A stretch of DNA of 64,000 bases, from the NCBI GenBank assembly GCA_963169105.1, contig OY720640.1, positions 54,623,527 to 54,687,526 of the forward strand. Direction: 5' to 3'. The DNA is from Ceriagrion tenellum. Lineage: Eukaryota > Arthropoda > Insecta > Odonata > Coenagrionidae. This document shows positions 46,322-55,779 of the stretch, piece after piece (positions within the stretch are counted from its first letter, which is position 1; every line of letters begins with the position of its first letter). The notes below the pieces were generated by a model that saw only the letters and a list, made by a program, of their open reading frames with translations, ran no database searches and was not told the origin of the DNA. Both the position numbers and the translations under genes were made by a program.

Positions 46322-46402
46322 GGCCACGCCAGGATTTGAACCCCGGGCATTCTTGGCCGCAGACGAACACTCTCCCTCTAGGCTACTTCATCGATCAAGC
46401 GA
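46322..46402 (-). repeat. tRNA-like SINE head
   Basis: On the minus strand GAAGTAGCCTAGAGGGAG serves as an A-box region and GGGGTTCAAATCCTGG (about 46330-46345) as a good B box, with a plausible anticodon-arm spacing between. The 5' part GATCGATGAAG and the 3' part do not form a convincing acceptor stem, so this is a SINE or tRNA pseudogene. Confidence 0.45.
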
Positions 46403-47213
46403 TATCCGCGTCCAGTGGTTCTTACCTTACAACGAAAAAAGGGAATTCTAATGTTTCCTTTAAAAACTGGACCAAATACAATGTTCTGGATTTTTGAAAG
46501 TAGTTTTCAGAAAGTAAATAATATTACGTTAGAAGTAATTAAGAAATTTAAGTTTTAGAGATGACCTGTATGCACGAGGGCGGAAACTTACGTAGGGTTT
46601 CAAGGTATTGGAAATTCTCGTAAAGAAAACTTTTCTCCACATGGACACTATTCTATTCAACCAGATTTCCCATACTTTTACTTGAAATACACAGGATATT
46701 ACGCCAAAGTGTTGATTGTAATGCATCATATTTCTCGGAAGTAGTTTGAGGTCTATTAAAACGATGTTCATCCACAGCTGTTCCCTGCACGAGGAAATAC
46801 GTTTTATTGTCAGTGAATTTGATCTGGAGAGTAAAAAAATTTTATGCCCCAACAAATAATGCTTTCATCGTATTGTTTCTCAAGTTTCAATCAAGAAAAA
46901 TTTTTTGAACGGTGCAAAGCTAAAAAAATATGGTAAGCATCTCTACATAATCAACTACGACTTCGGAACCTCGACTGGGTGCGGGTTGAAGCAAGCTCAT
47001 CACGTTTACAACTCCTAGACGATCTCGCGAACCTAAACCTTATTAGTATGACTATTTACATTATATCCATTCATAGAGAGTTTGAATACTCCCGGTTTCC
47101 ATATGCTGTCTCATTGTTGTCAAGTTGTCGAAGGAAAAGCGATTTCAATTAGTTCCCGTGTACGCCGCATTTAAACGCCAATGAGTTTTGCGTTAATTTT
47201 TTCCGCCACTGTA

Positions 47214-48453
47214 CATATGTACATGTTTCCATTAGCGAACTAATCATTTATATACATAATTAAAAGTGAAAAATATGCACATCTGCTTAACATTTAATGG
47301 TATTTTAACTCGAAGCCTTATGATACTTTATTATTAAACAATTAGTTTATGTGAGTACAGATCTTTCTCTAAACGTGCAGTGCGCTTTTAGCTTCTTTAG
47401 ACATAGAAATGCGTGCGAAAGATGGAAGAATAGATGAGGAGATAAGTCGTGCGAATGCGGAATATGGAAAGTGGTAGGTGGAACATCCCAAGAAAATGTG
47501 TGTTTGTCTGAAAAGGGACTTAATGTGGGTAAATTGTCTGTGTTGCCCGTGGAACTTTTCTTAAGTTCTGCTAACCATTCGGTAGAAATCAAATTGCTAC
47601 AGTGCTTCGAAATATATATAACGTGGCTTTTGGTACCGTTATAAGTTGTTCGTAATGTTTGACGGATTAAAGTGTAAATTCCGATATATTACGTGTACAT
47701 CGCGTCCGTTTGTGTCAAATTCATCGGTGCTTTCTGCTTGTTCACGGCGATTTGCACTGTCCCTCTTGTATGCACGGAACCGTGCAAAATTGCTCATTCT
47801 TCCATTTGTTCGGTTCGCCATCAGGGACGGCAGTCACCGACAACCAACCGGTGATTATTGGTCTTTTCGACAAAAGCACAAATTATTGCCCGGCGAAACT
47901 TCGATTTGAATGATGCGTAGTCCGAACATGAAGAAAGTTAGTCACTCTACCCCTGGGGGGACCCCCTTGGCAACACAGCTTCCGGGACACCCTCCGGCCG
48001 TATTCTATTCCCATTATCCGTTCCACTCACTATCCTACGCCTGTGCTCCCTGCATCCAAGTGATGTACCAATCTTCTAAGCCTCCCTCCATCTCATCTTC
48101 TCCCCCTTTCCCCTCTCTCCCAACCCCAGTGTCTGGACCCGAAGGACTGCAGTCCTTTCCCTTTCTGTCCACGTCCTCTCCTTTGCTCTCTTCTGTATAT
48201 TTCTCTCCCCATCTCTCGGGGCCATTACGAGCGGTCATTCTTGTCTTGGCGGCCGCGTGCCTCGAAGCTCTTTGTGGAATGGTCTTCAGGGATGAGTCAC
48301 TGTGATAACGGCCTCCCTGAGACCGAAATCGTTTAAAAACAGATTACGTTTCTATCTCCGATTGGTTGGGTCATCGGCTCAATTGAAACTAATCGGCGTT
48401 GGTCTCGCATGTTTCCTTTATTTTTCCCGCCTTTTATCGTTTTTGTTATCAAT
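47214..48453. other. Non-coding stretch with a pyrimidine-rich island
   Basis: A C/T-rich GC patch occupies about 47950-48230 and yields the 131-codon frame at 47910-48305 (+), Ser/Pro-rich and without family resemblance. At 47646-47909 frames in three registers overlap; none is recognisable. Confidence 0.45.
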
Positions 48454-48578
48454 CGAGAGACGTCGTGAGTGCCTTTTTTCACGGTGAATACTTCTGAGAA
48501 CAAATTGTCCCTGCTAAGAGCTGTTGCGCTTATGGAATCCGACTCTTTATGTTCGTTAATTAAGCGACTCAACGATCT
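48454..48578. repeat. 125-base duplication, copy A
   Basis: Begins CGAGAGACGTCGTGAGTGCC and ends AAGCGACTCAACGATCT. It aligns without gaps to 49638-49762; by eye about 17 of 125 positions differ. Identical blocks include ATTGTCCCTGCTAAG, TATGGAATCCGACTCTT and TCGTTAATTAAGCGA. No frame is open across both copies in a way that suggests an exon. Confidence 0.75.
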
Positions 48579-49637
48579 GTGTGTCTTAGAAAGACCAAGG
48601 ATATATATATGCAATAAAGGCATTATCTTAAGCCTCCCTGCTCAAAAAATGATTTTTTGTTTATATTTATCATTTACTCAGTCTAACATAATACTATTGG
48701 TGCAACTTGGCGCCGTGGGGAAATAATTGGTATACGTTTATCGAATGCTAAGCATGAGTTATTCGAAGGATGGTTTATTTTAGCTCGACGCGATAAATAG
48801 GTTGCCTGTGAATTACAGTGAATTCTATTTCTATCCTATTTATTCTCTATTGGGTTTGATACCGTTCTATATATTTTTAAGGCTGGTTGGATATGCATTA
48901 AAATACGTTTGGTATTCCCTCACTCGGAATCAGAGAGCTTTTTTGAATTATTCAATTTTCATTTGTTTGTTGAATTTCTTGTGAAATAAAGTTATATTTT
49001 AGTAGCAGAATTGAACGATCTTTAATAAATTGAACATGAAAGCTTGCATGAATAAACGCATGAATCTGGCTGAAGCAGTGGAGGTTTTCAAAGATTGGGC
49101 AGTGTGTAGGAAATAATGAATATCGATGCCAGATTTATTGGTCTAACAACAAAATATTAGCTCTTATAACCATGTACCGCGAAAGGGAACGGTGTGATGG
49201 ATTCGTAAGTATTAATCGTAATGGGAAGTTGTAGTTTGTACAATCCGAGAACGTTATTTCTCTGAACTGAAATCATGTTGTTATATGGGTGTTTATGATA
49301 TTCATAATTATTTTTTGCGTCTGCATGATTGTTTTATGGCGTTCGGTGTCCATCTAAAGCCTACCTAAACTAGTAGGACGTGGACCGAGAAATAATGTCT
49401 TGGGTGCTTGTCAGACACGCCTCCTGTAGTTCCATCAATGCGCCGTCGTGGCGCTGTCCTTCATTCTCCGCAACTCCCCTCTCTTCGCCTCCCCTCGTCT
49501 ACTTTTCCGCTTCCCGTTCGTCCTCTTTATTAATTGCCGGCGGAGATTTAAGGTAATCCTCTTATACATATAATTTTACTCTCCGCTGGATGCAAGTTGC
49601 TTTCGTTCTCACACACATGAGTAAAGCGTTCAGCAAC
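48579..49637. other. Non-coding stretch between duplicate copies
   Basis: AT-rich sequence with frames of 85 codons or fewer; a CT-rich patch at 49450-49520. Nothing recognised. Confidence 0.4.
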
Positions 49638-49762
49638 CGAGAGACGTCGTGGGCGCTTTTATTCACGGTGAATGCCTCTGCTAACTAATTGTCCCTGCTA
49701 AGGGCTCTTGCGAATATGGAATCCGACTCTTAAAGGTCGTTAATTAAGCGAATCAACGATCT
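49638..49762. repeat. 125-base duplication, copy B
   Basis: Same length and orientation as copy A at 48454-48578, 1.18 kb upstream. The sharp ends and gap-free alignment suggest either a duplicated functional non-coding element or a pair of copies of an undescribed repeat. Confidence 0.75.
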
Positions 49763-50687
49763 AAATAGTTTTTTATGTTATTTTATCCGAGTATCTGACG
49801 CTTATTTGTGGCTGTTTTGCTGGCTTGACCAGTCCATGTTCTTTGAAATCGTCGTTTCCATGAATGTAATTAGTTTCCACCCTATTTTGTTAATTATTGT
49901 TTCGACTCTGGACGAGATCATATTATTTGTTATCTTTGTTTCATTATACGCATTTAGGTGTGCGGTACTCATTCATGGTTATATTTCTACCCCATTTGGT
50001 CCACTACATTCCTCCATGTCCCTTCTAAAAATTCGTTAATAGAATCTTCTAAAAGATGTAAGATTTGGTCTTTGTTTTTCAAAGCGCCGGCCTTCTGTAA
50101 ACTTTCGATGATCTTCCTTTCCATTTCCTTTACCTCAAGCGGTAATACCTTTACTACAGCAGGAATTTTCCTCCGTACACCCTTATAACTTAATCTATTT
50201 GCGCAAAATTGACGGTTATTACTGTACCTCGTGAAAGAGGCTATAATTTAATTACTGCAAAAGAAACTAGTATGGTCATTTTTCCTTTTTTATCGTCTGG
50301 TTTTCATGTGATTTAAGTGAATTTGTAGGCGTTTTTTGTATGCATTGGCTCATCTCACTCATGCCTAGAAAACTATGCAGTCTTGATGGATTATTCTCGT
50401 ATTCTGATGAATGTACGGACTGACGTCCATCAATATATTGAACGTGATCCACAGTCTGCTCTGCCTGATGCTGATCTAGATGTAGGTGAATGTATTTTTC
50501 AGAGCTGCAGACGAGGCAACGGGCTCACAGCATCGTGTAAATTTTCGCCTCTGGCTTTAGAGACGTCTCGGAAATGTTTTGAGCATTTTTTTTTTATTCC
50601 GGGAAATATCGTATCACAACGTCATGCTTCTAAATGCCATCCCTGCGAAGAATTCAACCATTCTGCTGGATTGTATGATTCTTCTCA
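49763..50687. other. Non-coding stretch, nothing recognised
   Basis: Contains a 108-codon + frame at 50383-50709 (Cys/His-bearing but with no zinc-finger spacing I recognise) and two overlapping frames of 76-77 codons. Not called as genes. Confidence 0.4.
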
Positions 50688-50812
50688 GGGATATGAACTT
50701 TTGAAATAATTCGCATATTCTTGTTGTTGATATTGTTGGGCGCTTCCCATTCACTCTAGTGAACTGTTAAAATTACTACGCATTTATGCCGGTACTTTCT
50801 ATTAGTTTCATA
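50688..50812. repeat. Local duplication, copy A
   Basis: Aligns in the same orientation with 51369-51488: shared blocks include ACTTTTGAAATAATTC or TCTTTTGAAATCATTC, ATTCTTGTTG, TATTGTTGGGC, TTCACTCTAGT and TTTCTATTAGTTTC. Small gaps occur. The function is unknown. Confidence 0.65.
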
Positions 50813-51077
50813 TCAATCGCACCACGCATAAAACTTAAATACAGATCAGGGGCGGAATCGGTGTACTGGACGGAAAAATAATAACATAATATGGCTGAAT
50901 GACTAAATCAAATGGATCCGCCCATAATTTTATCCCTCCAGTGTTTTAAAGAACTTTAGAATAAATTATTTCTGCGAGGTGAAACGCGTTGTCTGGGCTT
51001 TTAATTCGTAATGAAAATAAGAGAATTTGTTGTATGCACTCGTAGTCATTCGTATACGATTATTTCATTTCACAAAC

Positions 51078-51353
51078 TCAGCAATTAGTGCGAATTTCCA
51101 CAGAGAAAAAATCATCCCCCTTGACCGGGATTCGAACTCGGATCCCTCGATTTCCGGCCGAGTGCTTTTAGCCAGTTAAGCTACCGAGGCGTCCTCTTTC
51201 CCTGTGGATTTTTTCCTACCCCTGTGGACTTCCCCTGTGAGGCGGATGATTTTTTCTCTGTGGAAATTCGCACATTTGTGCATTGCGGGTGACTTCATAA
51301 AAGTGGAACTCCGTGGCTAGTCCCGGATAGCTTAAAATTTGTCAGCAATTAGT
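51078..51353. other. 12-base target-site duplication flanking a SINE
   Basis: TCAGCAATTAGT occurs at 51078-51089 and again at 51342-51353. The 252 bases between them are the inserted element described next. A 12-base duplication fits LINE-mediated retroposition. Confidence 0.75.
51090..51341 (-). mobile_element. SINE with tRNA-like core inside perfect inverted arms
   Basis: On the minus strand the element starts with GGGACTAGCCACGG near 51330, then GAAGTCACCCGCAATGCAC. The right 30-base arm is at 51244-51273, then TCCACAGGG blocks, an A box (GGTAGCTTAACTGG), a perfect B box (GAGTTCGAATCCCGG, about 51121-51135), and the left arm at 51088-51117. The two arms are exact inverted copies, so an RNA could fold into a long hairpin with the tRNA-like part in its loop. 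The flanking 12-base duplication and the lack of decay in the pol III boxes suggest a fairly recent insertion. Older copies: 28.7, 31.7 and 37.5 kb. Confidence 0.75.
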
Positions 51354-51368
51354 CTATAATTCTTTTCT

Positions 51369-51488
51369 GAGATATGTTCTTTTGAAATCATTCAATTATT
51401 CTTGTTGCTATTGTTGGGCTCTTCCTTTTCACTCTAGTATACTGTTCACATTATTACGCTAATATTCTGGTAGTTTCTATTAGTTTCC
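51369..51488. repeat. Local duplication, copy B
   Basis: Second copy of 50688-50812, 680 bases away. The SINE at 51090-51341 lies between the two copies, so subtracting it the original spacing was about 420 bases. Confidence 0.65.
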
Positions 51489-52192
51489 TCCTCCTGGTTT
51501 TGTTAAACTCGCATGTAAAATTATTAATTCATCTTTTTTTACTGCGGCCCATTGAAAAGAGCAGAAATTCCCTGTGTGGCCATGGTGGCGATGTTTGGAG
51601 ACCTCTTGGTCGCCATATATGATCATGCTCAGTAATCACTAATAATACATAGCGAAGATATTGTGACATCTATTTTATGCAGTACTGGACTAACCTCTGA
51701 AAGTTGAGGTCCTCCCATTTGTCGAAGCGGACCACTATCCCTAGACGGAGCACAGCAACTGAAAAAAATTATCTCTGTGGCTAATTTTTCTTCCTTCTTC
51801 GTCACCCGCCGCACTGGAACCATAAATACTTCTCAATTATCCTCACGCTGATTCCGACCCCGGCGTAATCCCATGAAATGTTTCCGTTGCGAACCGACCT
51901 TTGACCTCTCCTTCGCTGCGATCCTCGCCCACTCTCACTCTCTTGCTCCCATGGGAGAGAGAGAGAGAGCTGTGAGATTTAGCTCTCCCTCTCCTTATCT
52001 CTCTCGAGCTATCTCGCCTCGGCCTGGACCTTTGTCCCTGTTTCTCTATCTTCGACCTCTCCCTCCCCTGCTCAGCATCTCTTTCGCCTCGCGCGATCAC
52101 GTTGAACGTAACATCGGAGGGACTCGAGTTTGCCACGTAACTTAATGTGAATGAAATCGAGAGGCGATACATAGAGGAAGGCTTCTTCAATG
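51489..52192. other. Non-coding stretch with a pyrimidine-rich island
   Basis: The + strand is C/T-rich at 51855-52090 with a GAGAGAGAGAGAG patch at about 51956-51968. Overlapping 90- (+) and 115-codon (-) frames derive from it and are not called. Confidence 0.5.
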
Positions 52193-52403
52193 TTCAGTCC
52201 TGTTGTACTCGGGGCACATACTTGCGCAATCTGATGTGTGTACGAACTTGCATTGCCAATTGCGACGTGTTAAGCGGTGAATTGCAAGACTGCATGAACG
52301 CGAAGTGGCAAAATAACCCCCGCTCCAATTGCGCGCCCGATTGAGAGAAACATGCAGTTGACAATTGTGACATGTCGTGCCTTGTGTAAAACGGGCTTTA
52401 AAA
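52193..52403. mobile_element. MITE, copy 1 (GTTTTACACGG-type ends)
   Basis: Right end TGTGTAAAACGGGCTTTAAA, left end (diverged) CCTGTTGTACTCGGGGCAC; they are inverted relative to each other. The interior holds CTTGCGCAATC, matching GCGCAATT in copy 2 at 59421-59650. No open frame, about 211 bases. The superfamily is uncertain (possibly hAT-like). Confidence 0.55.
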
Positions 52404-53448
52404 TGAACTGCCGAATTTTCACGATGAAAAAATATTCCCATTACACGTTTCGGCTTTCTTATTAGGTGGCAGCATTGGTTGGTTATGTCCGAATTACCTG
52501 AAACTTGTAATTTAAATTATTACGGAATGCCAATTCATTTGAGCAACACACAATACACAAAAAAACTGTTGAAAAGAAGCAGACACTCCTACGAAATTGA
52601 ATGCTAACAAAATTAAGGCACCAATTGATCATATTTATTATCAAATAAATAGCAATACGACAGAAGCTGTCCTCGCAATACGTTTTTCTTGTGTAATTTT
52701 GATTACAATCTGTGAACGCGGTGCCAATTTGTATAAAAATGCGAGATATTTCAAAAAGTTCTAGTCCGGTTTGGCATAGACTACTTTTCGCATCGTTCAG
52801 TCGGTACGAATGTTTTTAAAAGTCTCACGAATAATCTCTTTTTTTTAATATGGCATTGACATTGACTCGTAGAGCTGCAGCTGTTTTTGTAAAATGATAG
52901 TTTTGTTTTCGATGATTCGAGATTAATCCTGGATGTTGACAGAGGGGTAAAAGAAAACAAAAAACAACTTTGGTTTTCCGAAGCCAACCAGATGCTTCTT
53001 GAGAGGGCAAACAATGATGAAACTAAATGCCATTTAAAAAATCCCTCAGACTATCATTACAAGTTACGGACGATGGGTTAGCGGCTGCTAACTAATGCTT
53101 CGCATTGGAAATCAGAGTTACCGTGACGAAAGAAAGCACGTCGGTCGTGATCTCATGTTAAGTTCACGATTACTGCGTTGTTTTATTCATTCCAACAATT
53201 GTTCCTTATGAATCGCTGTCAAGGTTAAACAATCGATCGTTTTTTACTATCTCGTAATTCTGACTCGATTACGTCAGTGTCCGATGGCATAATCCCAAAC
53301 CTTTATGTAGCAGTGAATGGATGTTGCCCTCAAAAAACGCTCTGTCTCAATCAAATATTGATATTTGGTGAGTTGCTCGCAAAAATGGGATGGCAGTCCT
53401 TCTTTGGCCACCTCGCATGATTTGATATTTCCTTTAGCAACGTGGTTG
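52404..53448. other. AT-rich non-coding stretch, nothing recognised
   Basis: No frames above 77 codons and no repeats identified. Confidence 0.45.
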
Positions 53449-53545
53449 AGTTATCACAAACTCGTACTATAATACCACAGTAACTTTCACCGACCTGCAC
53501 TTCATATTAGGGATGCCACCAATGCTACAGAAACTGTATGAAGTA
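53449..53545. repeat. Local duplication, copy A
   Basis: Aligns in the same orientation with 54085-54185: shared blocks include GTTATCA.AAAC, TACTATAAT, AGTAACTTTCACC, ATGCCACCAAT or ATGCTACCAAT, and AGAACTAT-type sequence. About 630 bases apart. Confidence 0.6.
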
Positions 53546-54084
53546 ATGTCTACTGCAACTATATGAATGACATACAAGAATCATTTAGGAATCATGCGGA
53601 ACATAGTGTCAGTACTACGTTGTGGATTAAGAAACAGGCATTAGAGAGCAAATGAACTACACGACCTGTCGGATAACCTACTTCAAAGTCTCATTGGCAG
53701 CAATTATGGTCTTTCATCGATCAAGGAAAAATTGACATTTTAAACCTTTTGTTTGGACCATATGGTCTATTTCTCTAATTTTATTTTCATGGTCTGATCT
53801 ACGGTAATATATTGTAGTTATTCAGATGTTTATAACGTCGTCAGAACATATATTTGTTTGAGATTTTCATAAAATATTTAGTCAAATTATTTAACGACGG
53901 TCTGAAAGCGATTGAGTCCAATAAATGAAACGGAAAAAATCGCTGGAGGTACGATATAGAAGATCAAATTAAGCGCGTTTTTTTCAAGATTCTAACCGTA
54001 TGTGGCTAAGACCTAGCCGCTAAGCACGGGTATTCACCTAAATCGGCATTTTACACGCCACCCAAAGGGTATTTGGCGGGTGGT
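53546..54084. other. AT-rich non-coding stretch, nothing recognised
   Basis: Lies between the two copies of a local duplication. No open frames or motifs of note. Confidence 0.45.
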
Positions 54085-54185
54085 GGGTTATCATAAACAT
54101 ATACTATAATATTCAAGTAACTTTCACCAACATGCACTGCACATCTGATATGCTACCAATACTTCAAGAACTATTTTTACTGATG
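54085..54185. repeat. Local duplication, copy B
   Basis: Second copy of 53449-53545. The copies differ at many positions, so the duplication is old. Confidence 0.6.
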
Positions 54186-54404
54186 CGTGTTGCACGTAGG
54201 CAGGCGAATTAGTTTGAAGGAAATACTGGTTATCAATATGTAATAAGTTTTTAATAATAAATTTTTGTGCAAGGTTCTCTAACTTTTTGAATCGACCTCT
54301 TGTCATCGACGAAGTATGGGGCTAAGTACGCTTTTCCTGCACTTTCTCCCGGTTTAAGGAAGTAAGCTTTGACTCAATACACGACGATTGTTGCCTGAGC
54401 ATAT

Positions 54405-54768
54405 GGCAGTTTGAGCGATTTATCATTTCACCTAGATATTGTCTAAAAATTAACAGCGTGTAGTGTGTATGTTTCCTCAGCTATTTTGAAAAATAATCCA
54501 TATAGTCGCCGCAGTAATTTTCTCAGTATCACAAAAACCATCCGTTGTGAAGGAGTATGAACGTTTTGCGTGGTAAAAATGAGTCTAGTTAAAGCCTTAC
54601 ATGGAGAATCTTATTTTATTACCGAGTATATTAGTCATTTATAAATTCTGTTATTGCACCTTGAATACTGCAATATATACTTTATGCTTCCTAAAGCTGC
54701 TGAAATCAAAACGTTAATTTCGAAAATGGTCTCCATTACGACTACAGTAATATCTCGCTCAAGCTATC
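54405..54768 (+). mobile_element. Inverted-repeat element, deleted copy
   Basis: Ends GGCAGTTTGAGCGATTTATC and (inverted) GATAGCTTGAGCGAGATA match those of the element at 17251-20570. The interior aligns with its right part (AACAGCGTGTAGT, CCGTTGTGAAGGAGT, GTCTCCATTACGA) but the segment corresponding to its left third is missing, so this is a 364-base deletion derivative. Confidence 0.7.
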
Positions 54769-54772
54769 TTAA

Positions 54773-55326
54773 GGTAGTTTGAGCGAGATAGTTCCCAAGT
54801 CATAATGGAGATAAGGTTCGATTTTTACGTTTTAACTTCAACAGCTGTATGAAGTATGAATTAAATATTGCGTAATTAATGGTGCAATAATATACTTTAT
54901 TTGACTGAAACTCCAAGTAATTAATTAAAAATATGGCTTCAAGTATTTAATTTGACTCATTTTATTCACGCGGCACGTATAAACTCCACAACGGAAGGTA
55001 TTTGGCGATTCTGAAAACATTACTATGGTGGCAATTAGGTTAATTTTCAAGAATAGTTGAGAAATCATATAAAAATGCACTGTAAATTATTGGACGATAT
55101 CTAGGTGTTAAAAATTCCTCATTTTTTAAAATAAGGTCTCTCTGGGGTGCATACACGTAGCGTTTCTCATGTAAAAGGGCTGGTATTTTTCGTCAAAAAT
55201 CTCGGAAAGTAGTTAGGTTTGGGGCTCAATTTTATTTTGGTATCTTCGGAGGAGTGAGATATTTTTCTTTAAAATGAGACCAAATTCATTTATTTCAAGG
55301 TGAAATGACATTTCGCTCAAACTATC
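54773..55326 (-). mobile_element. Inverted-repeat element, full non-coding copy
   Basis: Starts GGTAGTTTGAGCGAGATAG and ends TTTCGCTCAAACTATC. Read on the minus strand it is continuous across the site where the 17 kb copy is split by a LINE, and so gives the undisturbed structure, 554 bases. It lies four bases (TTAA) from the end of the neighbouring copy, in opposite orientation, tail to tail, forming a 38-base near-palindrome at the junction. Confidence 0.75.
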
Positions 55327-55349
55327 ATAAGTTACGCCAGATTCTTAAG

Positions 55350-55645
55350 TTGCGTTGATAAGCTCCACACGAGCGGGGCCTTTATCGCCCTCCACCGTCT
55401 CACTCCCTGTTCTCTCAGATCTTTCCCCCCCTTCTTTAGATTGGAATGTTATTTTTCCCGGTTATCTCTCGACTTTCTCCTCTCGAATCTCCAACCGCCT
55501 CCGTACCCACTCCTTTGCCTTTTCAGGGTCCATGCTCCTTGTGTCCTTGAGACTGCAGCAACCTCCCCCTCCCACCCACCGCCCAACTCCTCCTCCTCCT
55601 CTTGAAATTCACTTCCCATTGTTGTGTGACGTCGTGGGTGTACCT
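55350..55645. other. Pyrimidine-rich GC island
   Basis: The + strand is C/T-rich throughout; the 97-codon frame at 55355-55648 is Ser/Pro/Leu-rich and ends in a Pro-rich run, as expected from composition. No family resemblance. Confidence 0.5.
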
Positions 55646-55779
55646 TAAATTACGACCGTGTCGTGGTTAGGTAGGTTTCTCTTTATTTTTTTTGTTTTCG
55701 CTGGAGCGTAGTCGGGCGTATAGTCGCGTCACCGCGCTGCAACTCCCCCAAGGTTCCTTGCATCTCGAGTGAATGTCCC

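Larger units (their letters stand above)
42253..47211. mobile_element. Pair of Tc1/mariner-like inverted ends 5 kb apart
   Basis: After TA at 42251-42252 comes CAGTGGCGGAAGAAATTAAC; before TA at 47212-47213 the inverted end reads CAGTGGCGGAAAAAATTAAC. The first 26 bases differ at one position, and weaker similarity (AATGCGGC, GGGAAC, CAACA.TGAG) runs for about 110 bases inward. CAGTG ends flanked by TA are typical of Tc1/mariner-type elements. The 4.96 kb between them is AT-rich, holds a tRNA-like SINE at 46.3 kb and no transposase I can recognise. It is either one large non-autonomous element or two separate copies in opposite orientation. Confidence 0.5.

Noticed and set aside
46420..46450. 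Minus-strand AAG|GTAAGA after a partial pyrimidine tract
   Set aside because: The tract is broken by purines close to the AG and the acceptor is AAG; too weak beside the two + strand sites.
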